Below are positions 13,655 through 15,542 of a stretch of 15,542 bases of DNA, in pieces. Under the pieces are notes generated by a model. The model made no database searches. It was not told where the DNA came from and was given only the letters and a program-made list of their open reading frames with translations. This DNA is from CAWEZN01 sp964498015 (lineage in GTDB: Bacteria; Zixibacteria; MSB-5A5; GN15; PGXB01): the NCBI GenBank assembly GCA_964498015.1, contig CAZCFT010000060.1, positions 1 through 15,542 of the forward strand, in the 5' to 3' direction. Position 1 is the stretch's first letter. Each line of letters begins with the position of its first letter. A program made the position numbers and the translations under genes.

Positions 13655-14929
13655 CTAATGACCGAGAAAAATCAAAGATACAGCAATAAAAATTGGGATT
13701 AATATCAGGCCCGAATAGGCCATATACCCGAAGAAATGAGGGACTTTCACTTTTTGTTCCTCGGCAATTGATTTCACCATGAAATTGGGCGCATTGCCTA
13801 TATAGGTGTTCGCTCCCATAAAGACCGCGCCACAGCTTATGGCGCGGAGAAGGTCGGTTTGCACTCCGGCGATGACCGAGATACCGCTACTTTGCGCCGC
13901 CCCGGTCACCCCTTGAGCCAGAGAAAAAAAGGTTAAATAGGTAGGGGTATTATCAAGAAAGGAGCTAAGGCCGCCGGTGTACCAGAAGAACTGCCAAGGG
14001 TGAGTGATACCCAATTCGGCCCCTTTCATCCGAAGAAGCAACATAATCGGAACCATAGTAATAAAAATTCCGGCGAAAAGAACGGCGACTTCAGAAATGG
14101 GGTGATATGTAAACCTGTTTTTCTCCCTGATCTGTTTCCCGGTAAATAATAGCGATAGAATTGTCATGGCAATCATAATCAATTCACGGTATGGCGCATG
14201 AATCCGCAAAGCCACGGAGAGGATGACCCCCAAGAGGAAGGCCAAATTAATCAATCCGGAAAATTTCAGCGGTTCAATCTGGGCTGTATCCCTTCTGATA
14301 GCCAATGCGGTTTCTTTCGCGTAGGCAATCCTATCCCATATATAGAATATTGCCAATACGATTCCGAATGTGAATATCCAAATCGGGAAAAGTTTCAAAG
14401 TCCAGGTGAAGGGTACCCCCTTCAAATAGCCGAGAAATAGCGGCGGATCGCCTATGGGCGTGAGGCAACCCCCTATATTTGAAACAATGAAAATAAAAAA
14501 GACAGGGATATGTCCGGTTCTATTTCTTTCGCTGTTTGTACGCAAGAGAGGGCGGATCAACAGCATGCTGGCGCCGGTAGTCCCTATTAAGTTGGAGATG
14601 ACGCCTCCGATGAGAAGAAATATCGTATTAGCTGCCGGAGTCGCCTTGATATCCCCGGTTAATAGGATGCCGCCGGATATTATGTAGAGCGAGGCCAGAA
14701 GAATGATGAAGGATAGATAATCACTAAGTGTGTGCCAGAGCTCAATTCGGAAACTAAGTAGCAAGAATATGAGGATGGGAAGGCTGACTATGGCCGCAAT
14801 GACGCCCTTATTTCTATTTTTCTCCCAGAAATGCGGGAAGGCCAGAGGCATGACGGCTATCAGGAGCAATAATATGACGAACGGGATAGAAGCGGCAAGC
14901 GGGATATCATTTTGCTCAACTGGCATCAT
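13655..14929 (-). CDS. Putative sodium:proton antiporter, ion transporter (IT) superfamily
   Basis: An integral inner membrane protein with about 12 hydrophobic segments and two similar halves, as in NhaD/CitMHS/ArsB-type carriers. The re-entrant motifs are visible: SNLIGTTGASMLLIRP and SNIGGCLTPIGDPPLFLGYLKG in the first half, SSFLDNTPTYLTFFSLA and GANTYIGNAPNFM in the second. The Thr/Asn/Pro-rich hairpins form the ion site in this superfamily. Na+/H+ exchange is the likely role, but organic anion or oxyanion transport cannot be excluded. I use the ATG at 14929 (or 14926), giving 424 residues. A TTG at 14977 would add 16 residues, but they do not look like a membrane protein start and have no ribosome site. 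It converges with guaA and diverges from the hydrolase. Confidence 0.85.
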   Translation of the reverse strand: MMPVEQNDIPLAASIPFVILLLLIAVMPLAFPHFWEKNRNKGVIAAIVSLPILIFLLLSFRIELWHTLSDYLSFIILLASLYIISGGILLTGDIKATPAANTIFLLIGGVISNLIGTTGASMLLIRPLLRTNSERNRTGHIPVFFIFIVSNIGGCLTPIGDPPLFLGYLKGVPFTWTLKLFPIWIFTFGIVLAIFYIWDRIAYAKETALAIRRDTAQIEPLKFSGLINLAFLLGVILSVALRIHAPYRELIMIAMTILSLLFTGKQIREKNRFTYHPISEVAVLFAGIFITMVPIMLLLRMKGAELGITHPWQFFWYTGGLSSFLDNTPTYLTFFSLAQGVTGAAQSSGISVIAGVQTDLLRAISCGAVFMGANTYIGNAPNFMVKSIAEEQKVKVPHFFGYMAYSGLILIPIFIAVSLIFLGH

Positions 14930-15145
14930 ATCATTGACCAAACAGTATTTTCCATATAGGACAATTCCATTATTCAATTATCGGATCATATTTGCCTCAA
15001 GAATATGCATTGCTGGGCGTGAGGGCAATATAATTCCAGAGGGATGAACGCCGAATATCACAATTCTCGAAGGCATTATTATCATGACAGATTAAATCGC
15101 GTCGCAATTTAGCCGCGTGTCTCCCAAATACTCCCCAATAATCTG

Positions 15146-15175
15146 TTGACATAAATCCGCCAAAATGAATAGATT
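15146..15175 (+). promoter_or_regulatory. Putative promoter of the alpha/beta hydrolase gene
   Basis: A perfect TTGACA (15146-15151), an 18-nt spacer and TAGATT (15170-15175, four of six) stand 31 nt before the ATG. It lies in the 277-nt divergent gap between the antiporter and the hydrolase. I found no good promoter for the antiporter on the other strand. Confidence 0.45.
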
Positions 15176-15206
15176 GGATTAATGACGCGCGTTTTGAGGA
15201 TATTTT

Positions 15207-15542
15207 ATGCCTTTTTATAATTATAACGGTTTGAATCTTTATTATGAAATACAGGGCAATAGAGAGACGGCATTGCTTTTTATACATGGCCTTGGGGGAA
15301 ATAACAAAGTCTGGAAATATCAGATCGAGCATTTTGCCGACAAATATCAAATCGTGACTGTCGATCTTTTCGGTCATGGGAATAGCAGTAAAGAGGTTGA
15401 CCCCGTATATGTTCCCAGGGTAGATGCCGAGGCAATCAGTTGGCTTATGCAAAAGGAAGTTGATAAGCCATATTTTGTTATCGGTCACTCGTTCGCAGGG
15501 CTGATCATGGCTGAATTGATAAAAATAGGCGACCCAAATATG
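15207..15542 (+). CDS. Alpha/beta hydrolase fold protein (5' part, truncated by window end)
   Basis: An open frame of 112 codons with no stop before the window ends, so the gene is partial at its 3' end. The ATG at 15207 follows GAGGA (15196-15200) at 6 nt. The N-terminus is typical of single-domain alpha/beta hydrolases: strand LLFIHGLGG, where HGLGG (27-31) forms the oxyanion hole, then VTVDLFGHGNS (50-60), and the nucleophile elbow GHSFAG (93-98) with Ser95. The catalytic acid and His should lie beyond the window. The substrate cannot be told; esterase, lyase-like MenH or BioH types all look like this at the start. No signal peptide is seen, so it is probably cytoplasmic. Confidence 0.88.
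   Translation, partial: MPFYNYNGLNLYYEIQGNRETALLFIHGLGGNNKVWKYQIEHFADKYQIVTVDLFGHGNSSKEVDPVYVPRVDAEAISWLMQKEVDKPYFVIGHSFAGLIMAELIKIGDPNM

Noticed and set aside
14997..15488. A minus-strand open frame of 163 codons at the right end
   Set aside because: It lies antisense to the alpha/beta hydrolase, whose motifs are clear, and covers its promoter. Its own translation shows no recognisable domain.
1..15542. CRISPR arrays, tRNA or rRNA genes, transposases, phage structural genes, toxin-antitoxin pair
   Set aside because: No regularly spaced direct repeats, cloverleaf sequence or transposase motif was found by reading. The RHH protein has no recognisable toxin partner.

Overview
The window looks like ordinary chromosome from a Gram-negative (LPS/lipid A-making) bacterium of moderate GC content. 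The LpxC-FabZ fusion, a SWIB-domain protein with a histone H1-like tail, and the general gene style suggest an FCB-type lineage (Bacteroidetes/Chlorobi/Fibrobacteres relatives; a candidate phylum such as Zixibacteria would fit). That assignment is inference from gene content, not from a marker tree. I see no tRNA, rRNA, CRISPR array, transposase or phage structural gene.

Layout. 1-1306: asnA (ammonia-dependent asparagine synthetase) with its own promoter, a strong Shine-Dalgarno (SD) site and a terminator. 1339-2149: a small unknown protein translationally coupled to a 29-residue Lys/Ala/Thr peptide, then a SWIB protein with a Lys/Ala-rich tail, closed by a textbook terminator. 2150-3071: a two-gene regulatory cassette, a sigma region 4-like protein with a C-terminal CxxC...HxxxH module overlapping a ribbon-helix-helix protein. 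3099-13150: one long plus-strand operon with an almost consensus promoter and a strong terminator: lpxC-fabZ, lpxA, a Gfo/Idh/MocA dehydrogenase, lpxB, waaA, lpxK, nadB, guaA. 13151-13654: non-coding convergent gap full of palindromic repeats. 13655-14929: a minus-strand NhaD/CitMHS-like antiporter. 15146-15542: promoter and 5' part of an alpha/beta hydrolase that runs off the window.

The operon covers most lipid A assembly: UDP-GlcNAc acylation (LpxA), deacetylation (LpxC), disaccharide formation (LpxB), 4'-phosphorylation (LpxK) and Kdo addition (WaaA). FabZ makes acyl chains from the same precursor pool. lpxD, lpxH/lpxI and the Kdo synthesis genes must lie elsewhere. The dehydrogenase sits in the lpxA-lpxB slot where gnnA/gnnB lie in bacteria making GlcN3N-type lipid A, but there is no gnnB here. 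Several junctions overlap or touch (lpxC/lpxA, lpxB/waaA, waaA/lpxK, lpxK/nadB), and two starts are TTG.

The most unusual signal is a roughly 39-bp palindromic repeat found inside two essential genes. It lies in waaA (7725-7763) and lpxK (9704-9743), 35 of 39 bases identical, and is read in two different frames. In both proteins it falls in a loop that seems about 11 residues longer than usual. A diverged copy with the same hairpin plan lies in the non-coding gap at 13301-13342. This resembles the coding palindromic elements of Rickettsia (RPE), but in an unrelated lineage.
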